From SIAQ01 sp964484265 (GTDB lineage Bacteria > Planctomycetota > Planctomycetia > Gemmatales > Gemmataceae): a stretch of 64,000 nt of DNA. The number at the start of each line of letters is the position of its first letter. The stretch's first letter is position 1. The stretch is taken from positions 1-64,000 of the forward strand of contig CAZAFH010000014.1 of the NCBI GenBank assembly GCA_964484265.1, given 5' to 3'. The position numbers and the translations under genes are program-made. Below are positions 44,833 through 53,500 of this stretch, one piece after another. Below the pieces are notes generated by a model. The model was not told the DNA's origin, did not search any database, and worked only from the letters and a program-made list of their open reading frames with translations.

Positions 44833-44946
44833 CGGCGAGCGGGGGGCGTAAGCCCCCTGATTCTATGAGTTTGCAGTGTACTAGACGTTTCCGCATTGCA
44901 TTTAGATTGTCCGGAATCAGGGGGCCTACGCCCCCCCCGCTCGCCG
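44833..44946. repeat. Long inverted repeat around GGGGGCGTAAGCCCCC
   Basis: CGGCGAGCGGGGGGCGTAAG and following bases to 44863 pair with 44914-44946 over about 31 nt with a few differences. The left arm also contains the short palindrome GGGGGCGTAAGCCCCC. Confidence 0.65.
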
Positions 44947-44976
44947 GTTCGCGTTTCGGACTAACCGGAGCGACGC

Positions 44977-45636
44977 TCACTTCGCGAGTTTGATCGATTC
45001 GACGTGCACCGTCGGATTCATGTTCATCGGCATCGGATACGGAGTCCAATTCCGCATCTGCGGATTCCAGTTGCCTGGGAATGGGGCGACATTCCATGGG
45101 ACTTCTGGCGGATTCACGGATCCGCCGAACCAGATCGGGGTCGCCTTGGTGCTTATCCATCCCGTCACGACCACGTGTTTGCCGATGAGCTTCTCGCTCT
45201 CCGCGAGCAGGGTCTTTTCCAATCCTCTCGTCCCGTGAAATGACAAAGCCCATGTGACCTCGTTGATGGACAAATACCACGCTGGCAACGCTCCGAGCGT
45301 GTTCCCTTTCGTGAACTTGCCGCGAATTTCGACCTTGATGTAGTGTTTGGCTTTTTCCTCCAATTCGCGGCGCACGCGCTCCTCGAGTTCCTTGCGTTTG
45401 CGTTCCGCTTCCTTCCTGCGCTCTTCGCGTTCCAGTTCCGCTTTCATCCGAATGATCGCCTGCTCTTTTTCAAGCAGAGCTTTTTCCTTGGCACGCAGGT
45501 CGTTGATCTGTTTGCGAATTTCGTCTAGCTTCTTGCGGACGTCGTCGGGCGCCCCATCTTGAGCCGAGGAAACAACTGGCACTCCCAGCAACAGAGCCGG
45601 CGCCGCCCATGCAACGATTCGATTCCACGCAATCAT
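44977..45636 (-). CDS. Secreted coiled-coil protein of unknown function
   Basis: GGAGG lies just before the ATG at 45636 (complement). The 219-residue product has a signal peptide ending near VSSAQ, a charged coiled coil (about residues 31-95: RKKLDEIRKQINDLRAKEKA, REERRKEAERKRKELEE) and a globular C-terminal part with ITGWISTKATPIW-like strands and a Pro/Asn/Met-rich tail. The C-terminal part may fold like an OB strand bundle. Function unknown. Confidence 0.7.
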   Translation of the reverse strand: MIAWNRIVAWAAPALLLGVPVVSSAQDGAPDDVRKKLDEIRKQINDLRAKEKALLEKEQAIIRMKAELEREERRKEAERKRKELEERVRRELEEKAKHYIKVEIRGKFTKGNTLGALPAWYLSINEVTWALSFHGTRGLEKTLLAESEKLIGKHVVVTGWISTKATPIWFGGSVNPPEVPWNVAPFPGNWNPQMRNWTPYPMPMNMNPTVHVESIKLAK

Positions 45637-45677
45637 GATTCACCTCCACGGGAAAACCAAACTCTTCCGAATCACGG

Positions 45678-45714
45678 ATCCCAGAGGTTCGCTTCGCTCA
45701 CCACTGGGCTTTCT
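45678..45714. repeat. Palindromic element, GTGAGCGCAGCGAACC family (copy 3, diverged)
   Basis: GATCCCAGAGGTTCGCTTCG followed by CTCACCACTGGGCTTTC is the reverse complement of the family with several changes. It lies between two minus-strand genes. Confidence 0.6.
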
Positions 45715-45752
45715 GGTCTGCATTCTTCACGTCACTTGTCACTCATCACTTC

Positions 45753-46520
45753 CTAGTATCCCAAATCTGCCAGGCGACGCAAGAGCGAACCGTAGCGCGG
45801 GGCAGGGTCACGCTTCGTGCCGCGGTAGTGGTGGACGATATTTGGCCAGTTGACGAGCGCCAGATGATCGCCTTCCCAGGTCTCGTGATATTCGCCATAC
45901 TGCGCCGACGTGATGGAGACGATGCCGTCGTTGTCGCCTTCTTCCTTGGAGACGATGCCGAACGGCAGCAGCCATTCCGGGTGAAGGAAATGCCCATCGT
46001 GTTTGCCTGATACGGAGAAATACTTAACCGTGAGAGCGTCCGGCGTCGTGTCGTTGAAGGTCTTGCAGCTTGCGCGCGTGAGATCGTAGAACGCCTGGTG
46101 CGGCATGCCTACGGTTTCGAGCAATGGCCGAACGACGCGCTCGAACCGTCTAACGCCCCAGTCGGCGAAGCTTGTTCCGCGGTGCGGCGTGCCGACGGTT
46201 GTCAGCGTCAGCACCATGTGGCTCATTTCGAGATGGGAGATCATGTAGCGTGAATCAAGACCGCCCATACTGTGTGCTATCAGGTGCACCGGTTCGCCAG
46301 GTGAATGTTCGAGGATGAAGGCCTTCAACTGCTTCGCGCGCTCGACGACGCCACCCGTTGGCGAGAGCGCCGGCACGAACACGCGATTGCCCGCCGCCGT
46401 CAATAGTTGCGGAATATTCGAGAAGTAGCTCGCCAGGGTCGTCCCCGCGACTTCGATGCGATTGAAGCCGAACAGGCCATGCACGAGCACGATCGGCGAA
46501 CGTAGTTTGGGGATGAGCAT
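45753..46520 (-). CDS. Triacylglycerol lipase-like alpha/beta hydrolase
   Basis: The 255-residue protein has the oxyanion strand SPIVLVHGLFGFNRI, the nucleophile elbow HLIAHSMGGLDSRYM (catalytic Ser), VGTPHRGTSFADW, DGIVSITSAQYG (Asp) and GDHLALVNW (His). It resembles the LipA/Bacillus-type lipases lacking a signal peptide, so it acts in the cytoplasm or leaves by another route. Substrates are probably lipid esters. It is followed by an A+T-poor spacer with repeats. Confidence 0.88.
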   Translation of the reverse strand: MLIPKLRSPIVLVHGLFGFNRIEVAGTTLASYFSNIPQLLTAAGNRVFVPALSPTGGVVERAKQLKAFILEHSPGEPVHLIAHSMGGLDSRYMISHLEMSHMVLTLTTVGTPHRGTSFADWGVRRFERVVRPLLETVGMPHQAFYDLTRASCKTFNDTTPDALTVKYFSVSGKHDGHFLHPEWLLPFGIVSKEEGDNDGIVSITSAQYGEYHETWEGDHLALVNWPNIVHHYRGTKRDPAPRYGSLLRRLADLGY

Positions 46521-46588
46521 GAATCACCAAGTATCGTAGCCAACTATGCTCTGCGTGATGGATTCGCATGAAACGAGCGAACAAGAAT

Positions 46589-46609
46589 GCATCACGCGGA
46601 GCGTGATGG
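46589..46609. repeat. Hairpin related to 40179-40199
   Basis: GCATCACGC-GGA-GCGTGATGG in the spacer between the kbl and lipase genes. Outer words CGTAGCC (46535) and GGCTACG (46608) also pair. Confidence 0.55.
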
Positions 46610-46618
46610 CTACGGTGG

Positions 46619-47815
46619 TCATTTCCCGCTAATTACATTCAACTCGCGCCCGACTTCGGTGAACGCAGCGATCGCGCGGCTCAGTTGCTCCGCCGTGTGT
46701 GCCGCCGAGAGTTGGATGCGAATCCGTGCCTGTCCCTGGGGCACGACCGGAAAGCTGAAACCGATAACGTAGATGCCTCTCTCGAGCAGTTTGTCCGCCA
46801 TCTTCGATGCCAGCGCCGCATCGCCGAGCATCACCGGCAGGATCGGGTGGTTGCCCTTTTTGACGGTGAAGCCCGCGCCTTCCAGGCCGGCACGCAGCGT
46901 CCGTGCGTTGGCGTGCAATCGATCGCGCAGGTCGCTGCTCGTCGAGACCAGGTCGAGCGCCTTCATCGCCGCCTTGATGATCGGCGGAGGCACAGCATTG
47001 GAAAACAGGTAAGGCCGCGAACGCTGCCTGAGGTAATCGACGACCTCCCGGGATCCAGCCGTGAAGCCGCCGGCGGCGCCTCCGAGCGTCTTGCCCAGCG
47101 TGCTGGTGATGATGTCGATGCGGTCGAGACAGCCATGCGCTTCCGCTGACCCACGTCCACCAGAGCCGAGGATTCCCGTCGCATGGCTATCATCCACCAT
47201 GACGATAGCGTCGTACTTGTCGGCAAGCGCGCAAATATCGGGCAGCGGAGCGATGGAGCCGTCCATCGAAAAAACGCCATCGGTGGCGATCATGCGCAGA
47301 CGAGCGTCCTTCGCTTCGACGAGGCAGCGTTCGAGGTCAGCGAGGTCGCAATTCTTGTAGCGGAACCGTTTCGCTTTACAAAGGCGCACGCCATCGATGA
47401 TGCTGGCGTGATTGAGTTCGTCGCTGATGATCGCGTCGTTCTCTCCCAGAATCGTCTCGAAAAGCCCGCCGTTGGCATCCCAGCAAGAGCTGTAGAGGAT
47501 TGCGTCATCCTTGCCGAGAAACTTCGCGATTCCTTGCTCGAACTGGCGGTGAATCTCCTGCGTGCCGCAAATGAACCGCACGGACGCCATGCCGTAACCG
47601 AAGTGCGTCAAGCCCTCCGCCGCGGCAGCGACGATGTCGGGATGGTTCGCCAGGCCGAGATAGTTGTTCGCGCAAAAGTTGACGACGTCGCGCCCGGCGA
47701 CACGAATCGCCGAGCCTTGCGGTCCTTGCAACTGGCGCTCGCGCTTGAACAGGCCTTTGGCCTGCAAGTCGTCAAGCTGGGTTTGCAATATCTCGCGCAG
47801 CCGCTGTTGTGGCAT
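46619..47815 (-). CDS. kbl: Glycine C-acetyltransferase (2-amino-3-ketobutyrate CoA ligase)
   Basis: Kbl converts 2-amino-3-oxobutanoate and CoA into glycine and acetyl-CoA (EC 2.3.1.29), the second step of threonine degradation, with PLP. The 398-residue length is exact for the family. Marks: VVNFCANNYLGLANHPDIVA, GMASVRFICGTQEIHRQFE, DELNHASIIDGVRL, VMVDDSHATGILGSGGRG and the PLP-lysine stretch DIITSTLGKTLGGAAGGFTA. Threonine dehydrogenase (tdh) is not adjacent, unlike in many bacteria. Confidence 0.94.
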   Translation of the reverse strand: MPQQRLREILQTQLDDLQAKGLFKRERQLQGPQGSAIRVAGRDVVNFCANNYLGLANHPDIVAAAAEGLTHFGYGMASVRFICGTQEIHRQFEQGIAKFLGKDDAILYSSCWDANGGLFETILGENDAIISDELNHASIIDGVRLCKAKRFRYKNCDLADLERCLVEAKDARLRMIATDGVFSMDGSIAPLPDICALADKYDAIVMVDDSHATGILGSGGRGSAEAHGCLDRIDIITSTLGKTLGGAAGGFTAGSREVVDYLRQRSRPYLFSNAVPPPIIKAAMKALDLVSTSSDLRDRLHANARTLRAGLEGAGFTVKKGNHPILPVMLGDAALASKMADKLLERGIYVIGFSFPVVPQGQARIRIQLSAAHTAEQLSRAIAAFTEVGRELNVISGK

Positions 47816-48269
47816 GGGTGGGGTCCTAAAAAAGCTGACAGCTATTAGCTATCAGCTATCAGCAATGCACGGAATGGCTTCCGTCCCAACTCTATTGTAC
47901 GAGTCCATCGTAAGCACGAGATCGCGGAATCATTCCGTACATTCGGCTTTGCGTTGCTATGAAGATAAATCTTCGCGAACGACGAAGATTTCCCAATACA
48001 GATAACGAAAGCTCGAAAGAACGAAATGCACGAAAAAAGGCCAGCGTAGGGGAGGAATGGCGGGATCGGATTCCTGCCCGTGACTTTTCGTACCTCGTTT
48101 TTTTCGTAATTTCGTACTTTCGAGCTTTCGTGATTCGTATTTGACTGCGGCTTGCCGCGCTAGGTCTCCGCGCCTTTGCGTGAGCTTTTTCCAAAATCGC
48201 TTGACCGCAGGCCGCGAACCGCGATAATTGCCTCATCACCCCTACATCCGCCTTTCCCGAGGTAATATC
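47816..48269. other. Divergent intergenic region with inverted repeat and promoter
   Basis: The region holds an imperfect inverted repeat made of ACGAAAGCTCGAAAG (about 48006) and CTTTCGAGCTTTCGTG (about 48117), and a promoter at 48201-48228. No gene is seen. Confidence 0.5.
48201..48228 (+). promoter_or_regulatory. Sigma-70-type promoter for propeller gene
   Basis: TTGACC (48201-48206), 16-nt spacer and GATAAT (48223-48228) lie 42 nt before the ATG at 48270. Confidence 0.5.
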
Positions 48270-49571
48270 ATGCCGATCACTCCTAACTTTCGCATCGCCT
48301 TGGTCATGCTGTTTTGCCTTGCCTTGATACCTGCCAGCCGCGCGGATAACTGGGCGCGCTTCCGCGGTCCCAATGGCAGCGGCGTGTCCGAGGAAAAGAA
48401 CATCCCGACCAAGTTCGGCCCGAAGGAGAATGTCCGCATCAAGATTCCCCTCACGGGCACGGGTAACTCCGGTCCGATCGTCTGGGGCGATCGGCTGTTT
48501 CTCCATGGCGCTTCGCCCGATTCGTCGCTGCGCTGGCTTACTTGCTACGACACCACGAATGGCAAGGAAGTCTGGAAGAAGACCATTCCGGGCAAGAAAG
48601 TCAAGTTCCGCTTCGATAGCTCGAACGCCTCCTCCACGCCGACCACCGATGGCGAGGCGGTTTACGTCTCCTTCTGGAATGGCAAGGACATCATCGTCAC
48701 CGCGTACGCCTTCAAGACCGGCGACCAGCTCTGGAGCCGAAACCTGGGCGAATTCGTCAGCCAACACGGCGCCGGCGCGTCGCCGATTCTGTACAAGGAC
48801 AAGTTGATCCTGGCGAACGACAAGGATTCGCACTACGACATCAAGACACTGCAAAAACCCGTCGCGAACGCCTCGACGCTCTACGCGCTCGACAAGAAGA
48901 CAGGCCAAACCGCGTGGGAAATGAAACGCGAACCCTACCGCGCCTGCTACTCGGCGCCAATCATCGTCAACACGCCGGGCAAATCCACCGAGCTTGTCAT
49001 CACAAGCACGACGGCGATCACGAGCTACGACCCCGACACCGGCAAAGTCAACTGGAACTGGAAATGGTCGTTCCCCAAAATGCCGCTCCGCACCGTCGCG
49101 TCTTCCACCTATGCCAACGGCATCATCATCGCCTGCAGCGGCGATGGCTCGGGCGATCGGCAGATGGTCGCCGTCGCCATGAACGGGGCTGGCAAGGAAG
49201 CACGCCCCGACCAACTCTGGGAAAACCAGAAAGACTTCCCCTACGTCACCTGCCCCCTGACGCGCGGTGAACATGTTTACGTCGTCAACGATAGCGGCCT
49301 GGCAGGGTGTTATGTCCTGAAGACAGGCAAGAAGGTTTGGTTCGAACGGCTCTCCGACGCAAAGTTCTACGCATCGCCGTTGCTCATCAATGGCAATATC
49401 TACGCCAGCAGCCAGCAGGGCGACGTCTACGTCATCGCCGCCGACCCGACCGGATTCAAATTGATTTCGCGCAACAGCCTCGGCGAAACGATCATGGCGA
49501 CGCCCGCCGTCGCGAACGGCACGCTGTACGTCCGCACGCAGTCGCATCTGTATGGGTTTGCGACGAAATAA
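48270..49571 (+). CDS. Secreted PQQ-type beta-propeller protein (second copy)
   Basis: The ATG at 48270 follows GAGG and yields a signal peptide (RIALVMLFCLALIPASRA). The mature 433-residue chain starts DNWARFRGPNGSGVSEEKNI, the same opening as the copy at 1003, with blades TCYDTTNGKEVWKK, YALDKKTGQTAWEM, TSYDPDTGKVNWNWKW, GCYVLKTGKKVWFERL and a closing YVRTQSHLYGF. Dehydrogenase residues are not seen. It probably works outside the cytoplasm as a binding or scaffold propeller. Confidence 0.87.
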   Translation: MPITPNFRIALVMLFCLALIPASRADNWARFRGPNGSGVSEEKNIPTKFGPKENVRIKIPLTGTGNSGPIVWGDRLFLHGASPDSSLRWLTCYDTTNGKEVWKKTIPGKKVKFRFDSSNASSTPTTDGEAVYVSFWNGKDIIVTAYAFKTGDQLWSRNLGEFVSQHGAGASPILYKDKLILANDKDSHYDIKTLQKPVANASTLYALDKKTGQTAWEMKREPYRACYSAPIIVNTPGKSTELVITSTTAITSYDPDTGKVNWNWKWSFPKMPLRTVASSTYANGIIIACSGDGSGDRQMVAVAMNGAGKEARPDQLWENQKDFPYVTCPLTRGEHVYVVNDSGLAGCYVLKTGKKVWFERLSDAKFYASPLLINGNIYASSQQGDVYVIAADPTGFKLISRNSLGETIMATPAVANGTLYVRTQSHLYGFATK

Positions 49572-49580
49572 TCTGCTCCG

Positions 49581-49612
49581 TTTAGCGCCCGCGTGGCATC
49601 GCGCGGGCGCTA
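49581..49612. terminator. Terminator-like palindrome after propeller gene
   Basis: TTAGCGCCCGCG and CGCGGGCGCTAA form a 12-bp stem around TGGCATCG, 10 nt after the stop codon. No T-run follows, so it may be a 3'-end stabiliser. Confidence 0.55.
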
Positions 49613-49621
49613 AGAAATTTG

Positions 49622-49727
49622 CGAAAAATAACTTCCCGATTTGCGTTTGCCGCTTGCGGCTTAGCGCTCAGCACGGCACCATGCTGAGCGCTAAGCCGCA
49701 AGCGGCAAAAACGGAAGCTATTGTTCG
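49622..49727. repeat. REP-like palindrome (copy 2)
   Basis: Same central palindrome as 35640-35746 (TTGCCGCTTGCGGCTTAGCG), with left end CGAAAAATAACTT and a right end differing at two positions. It lies between convergent genes. Confidence 0.75.
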
Positions 49728-49755
49728 AACCATCCTAAACGAATTCCCGATCACC

Positions 49756-50577
49756 TCAGCTGCTCGCACTGCGGTAGCGTTTCATCGCGGAGCGGAATAC
49801 CCACCGGCTCACCACGATCGCAATCAGACTTGCCGCCAGCGCATAGCACACGATTCGCCAATCAATGACGCGCACCATCACCTCGGCCGGCACGTTCGTC
49901 ACTAGCATGATCGGAATGACAAACGAGAAAAACAGACCTGCGGGCGACGCCAACGGCCCCACGAAAATATTGCGCGGATGGCGCATCAGCGTCGTGAAGA
50001 GCCACCACATTTCAAATAAGCTCTGGTTCCGCATCATCCAGATCGATGCCGACATCAACGTCACGAGCATCCCGTAGGCGAGAGCCGCCCCGCTAGCGAA
50101 CATTACCAAGAAAAGCAGCACCGACGTAAACGTGACTTCGCGCTCGCCCAGCCAGAGCGCGCCGGCCATGACGAGAAAGCCGAGCACCACGTTCGGCGCG
50201 CACGCCCAGTCGATCTTTCGGCAACTGATGAGAAACTGCTCGTCGATCGGCTTGAGCAGAAAGAAGTCCAAATCTCCAGATCGCACCAGGTCGGCGAATT
50301 CGTTGCAGTTCTCCAGAAACAGCGTCTCGATCAGCCCGCCCATGGCGAAGTAGCAGCCGATGAAGAAGAGATAGTCGAACTCGCCCCAGTCCGCGACGGT
50401 CGTCGTTTGCCGAAAGATCGTGAAATTAAACACGAGCAGGATCGCCAGCCAAAGCAACTCGACGAAAACCTTGACGAGAAAATTAGCTCGAAACGCGAGC
50501 TCGCCCAGCAGGCTGAACCTGGCGAGCGACAACCAAAGACGAACGTAACGCGCGAACGCAGCGGAAAAAAAGTCCAT
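49756..50577 (-). CDS. ABC-2 type permease (PF06182-like)
   Basis: The 273-residue protein has six membrane segments (ELLWLAILLVFNFTIF, YLFFIGCYFAMGGLIETLFL, NVVLGFLVMAGALWLG and later VLLFLVMFASGAALAYGMLV) and the loop CNEFADLVRSGDLDFFLLKP typical of ABC-2 permeases of the DUF990/PF06182 group. It starts 12 nt after the NRPS gene on the same strand, so the pair should be one operon. A second permease and the ATPase expected for this group are absent from the window. Confidence 0.85.
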   Translation of the reverse strand: MDFFSAAFARYVRLWLSLARFSLLGELAFRANFLVKVFVELLWLAILLVFNFTIFRQTTTVADWGEFDYLFFIGCYFAMGGLIETLFLENCNEFADLVRSGDLDFFLLKPIDEQFLISCRKIDWACAPNVVLGFLVMAGALWLGEREVTFTSVLLFLVMFASGAALAYGMLVTLMSASIWMMRNQSLFEMWWLFTTLMRHPRNIFVGPLASPAGLFFSFVIPIMLVTNVPAEVMVRVIDWRIVCYALAASLIAIVVSRWVFRSAMKRYRSASS

Positions 50578-50589
50578 ACAGCTAGGCTA

Positions 50590-53500
50590 TTAGGCCGCGG
50601 ACACGACGGCGACGGCGGGCATGGCAGCTTCGTTCTGTACCAACTTCGTCGGGGCGCCGGCGTAGTCGCTATCGGGCAGCAAGCGCTCGTGTTTCATCAC
50701 GACGCTGTGAGGCAGAACCCAGGCTCGCTCGCCGATGTCGGCGCCGTAGAGCAGCACCGCCGCGTTGCCTGCCGTTGCGTCCTTTCGCACCCAGACATAG
50801 TCGATCTTGAGCACGCGATCTTCAAAGGTATGCGCCTGGAACTGGCACGTCACGGTGGCGCCGTCCTCGAACGTGAACATGTCATGATCGATCTGATGCG
50901 CGAAGCCATTGCCCAGCGCCACGTTGCGGCCGATCTTGGAACCCATGCCGCGCATGAACCAGTTCAGCCAAAGCGTGCCTTCCAAAATCGACAGCGGCCC
51001 CGCGCTGAAGAGATCCCAGGCCATGAAATGGAATTCCCACCGGTAACACCAGCACGACCAGAGCGGATGCGTATTCGGCTTGACTCGGCCGAGCAATGCC
51101 CACTTTAGCGCCATCCCAAACAGGCACAGGCACGCGATAACGCCAAGATCGAGCACGGGCACGATGCCGAAAACCAGCACGCCCGTCGATACATGCTCTT
51201 CCGCCAGCGCCAGCAGACTGAACCAGCCCATCGCCAAAAAGATCGGCAGCAGCGGCAGCGCGAAGCGAAGCTGCTCCCAGAACACGCGATTGGCGTAACG
51301 AAGCCACGGCGGCGTGTGCGTCACGCAGCGCTCGGCCTCGATGACCTCGCGGTTCGGCAGTTCAAAGGGCGGATGCCCGAACCATGACGTACCCGGTGCG
51401 ACTTTGGCATCGTCCACGATCGTATTGACGCCGAGCAGCACGCCGTCGGGAATCGTCTGTCCACCGGCAATGAGGGCGTTATTGCCGAAGTACGTGTTAT
51501 TGCCAAGCACGACCGGTGCGAGGGTGACGGCCCCGCGATGCAAGCGCGGTCCGCCGAGGTAGATGCCGTCGGCGAGAAACGAATCGGTGCCGACGGTGAC
51601 GAGTTCGGGCACGGTATCGATGATCGTCATCAGCTCGCTGCCCTTACCGAGTTTCATGCCAGCGGCACGAAGCCAGGTGTGCCACATCAGACTGCCCGAA
51701 AGCCAATGGTTGACGCCCTCGACGATTTCGGACTTGAGCCAAACTCGAAGGTAAGCCAGGCTCCAGCGATCGACGACGCCCGGCTCGACTTTGCCAAGCA
51801 ACCGCATGGCGATGGCCCGAAAGACCAGCGAGCCCGGGACGATGAGCAGCAGCATGAATAATCCGAGCAGGAACTCCGACAGATGCAGGGCTGGATTGAA
51901 GATCCAATCGGCCGCGGATTCCATATCCAGTCCGACGATGAGGGCGAAGGCGAGCATCAGGCCGACGGCGGGAATGGCTTCGAACAACCCAAGCGCGGAT
52001 CTTGCTGCCGCCAGGGCGATCGTATAGGCCAGCGGCGATATCGCCTGGTTTTCAGCAGATGGCGTGGCTCGCGCCGGAGCCAGCCCGGCCTTGCTCGCCG
52101 GGATGCCGTCCCAGCGTTCGCCTTCCGGGATGACACTATTGCGGGGCAGAAACGACAGGGCCGTGAGGTAGCTGTTTGCTTCCATGCAGGTGTGATCGGC
52201 AAGCCCGGCACGGACATCGAGGGTGCAGCCGTTGCCGACGGTGATCGGGCCGACGACGATTTGGCCGTCTTCGAGATCGACGAGCAGGAGGGATGCATCC
52301 TGGCTGAGGGTGACGTCGTCGCCGATGTCGAGAAGGTCCCAGCCGCCTTGCGTGAGATTGACGCCGCGATGGATGTGGACTCGCTGCCCGATTTTCGCGC
52401 CGAGCATTCGCAATGCTGCCGCGTGAAATGGCGTGCCTTCGAGCATACCCCAGGGCACGAGGGCGGCGGTCTTCTGCACCATCCAGTTGCGCACGTAAAA
52501 GCTGCCCCAGATCGGCTGTCTGGTCGGAGTGTATTTGCCGATCAGCACTTTCTTGACGGCAACGGTCAGACCGAGCGCGAGCATCGTGTAGCCGGCGAAA
52601 CCGGCGGAATAGAAGAACACGGACAGCAAAAGGAACGCAACCATCCCAAGTGATTCGGCAAGCCAGGGCAGCAGGTGGAAGCCGATGCCATACACGAGCG
52701 GTGCGGCGAGGAACAGGCCCGTCAGCAGCCAGGCGGTTTGCACTGCCGTCGCGAGTATCGGCCGACCGACGGGCCGCGGGGTATTTCGCGGGGTATGCGC
52801 CATGCTTTCCGTGTTCGGCACGCGTTTGGCCAATTCGGCGACCGTGCGCGCGTCGTAGACGTCGCGCACCGTCAACGAAGCGGTCTGGCGATCGTCGCGC
52901 AGCCGCGAGATCAACTGGGCGGCCAAAAGCGAGTCGCCGGCCAGGGCGTGAAAGAAATCGTCCGTGACCGAGCACGCTTCGTGAAGCTGAAGCGTCGCAC
53001 AAAACGCCGCGGCGATTTTCGCCTCCAGCGCGTCGCGCGGCAAAGTGATCGCCTCGGTTTTCTCGTGAACATGCAGTTCCAGCGTCGGCAGCGCCCGGCG
53101 GTTCAGCTTGCCGCTCACGGTCGTCGGCAGCGTATCAATCAGCGCAAGTTGTGACGGAACCATGTACTCGGGAAGGCGCTGGCGCACTTCCGCCTTGAGC
53201 GAATCGAAGCACGGCGGCTGACCCGAATTCTCGGCCACGATGAACGCGACGATCCGCTTCTGCGTGCCTTCGCCTTGCACATGGCAGGCAGCGGCGCGGA
53301 CGCCGGCGCACTCCGCCAGCCGGGTCTCGATCGCTTCAAGCTCGATGCGATAGCCGCGAATCTTGACCTGGGAATCGATTCGCCCATGGCAATGGTACCG
53401 ACCGTCCGAATCGCGGTGGACAAGATCGCCCGTGCGATAAATACGGCCCAGCTTCGGATGGATCGGAAACTTGCGAGCGGTCATTTCAGGGTCGTTCATG

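Noticed and set aside
47892..49547. A 551-codon minus-strand frame
   Set aside because: It covers the propeller gene in antisense; the propeller has a signal peptide, ribosome site and repeated blades.
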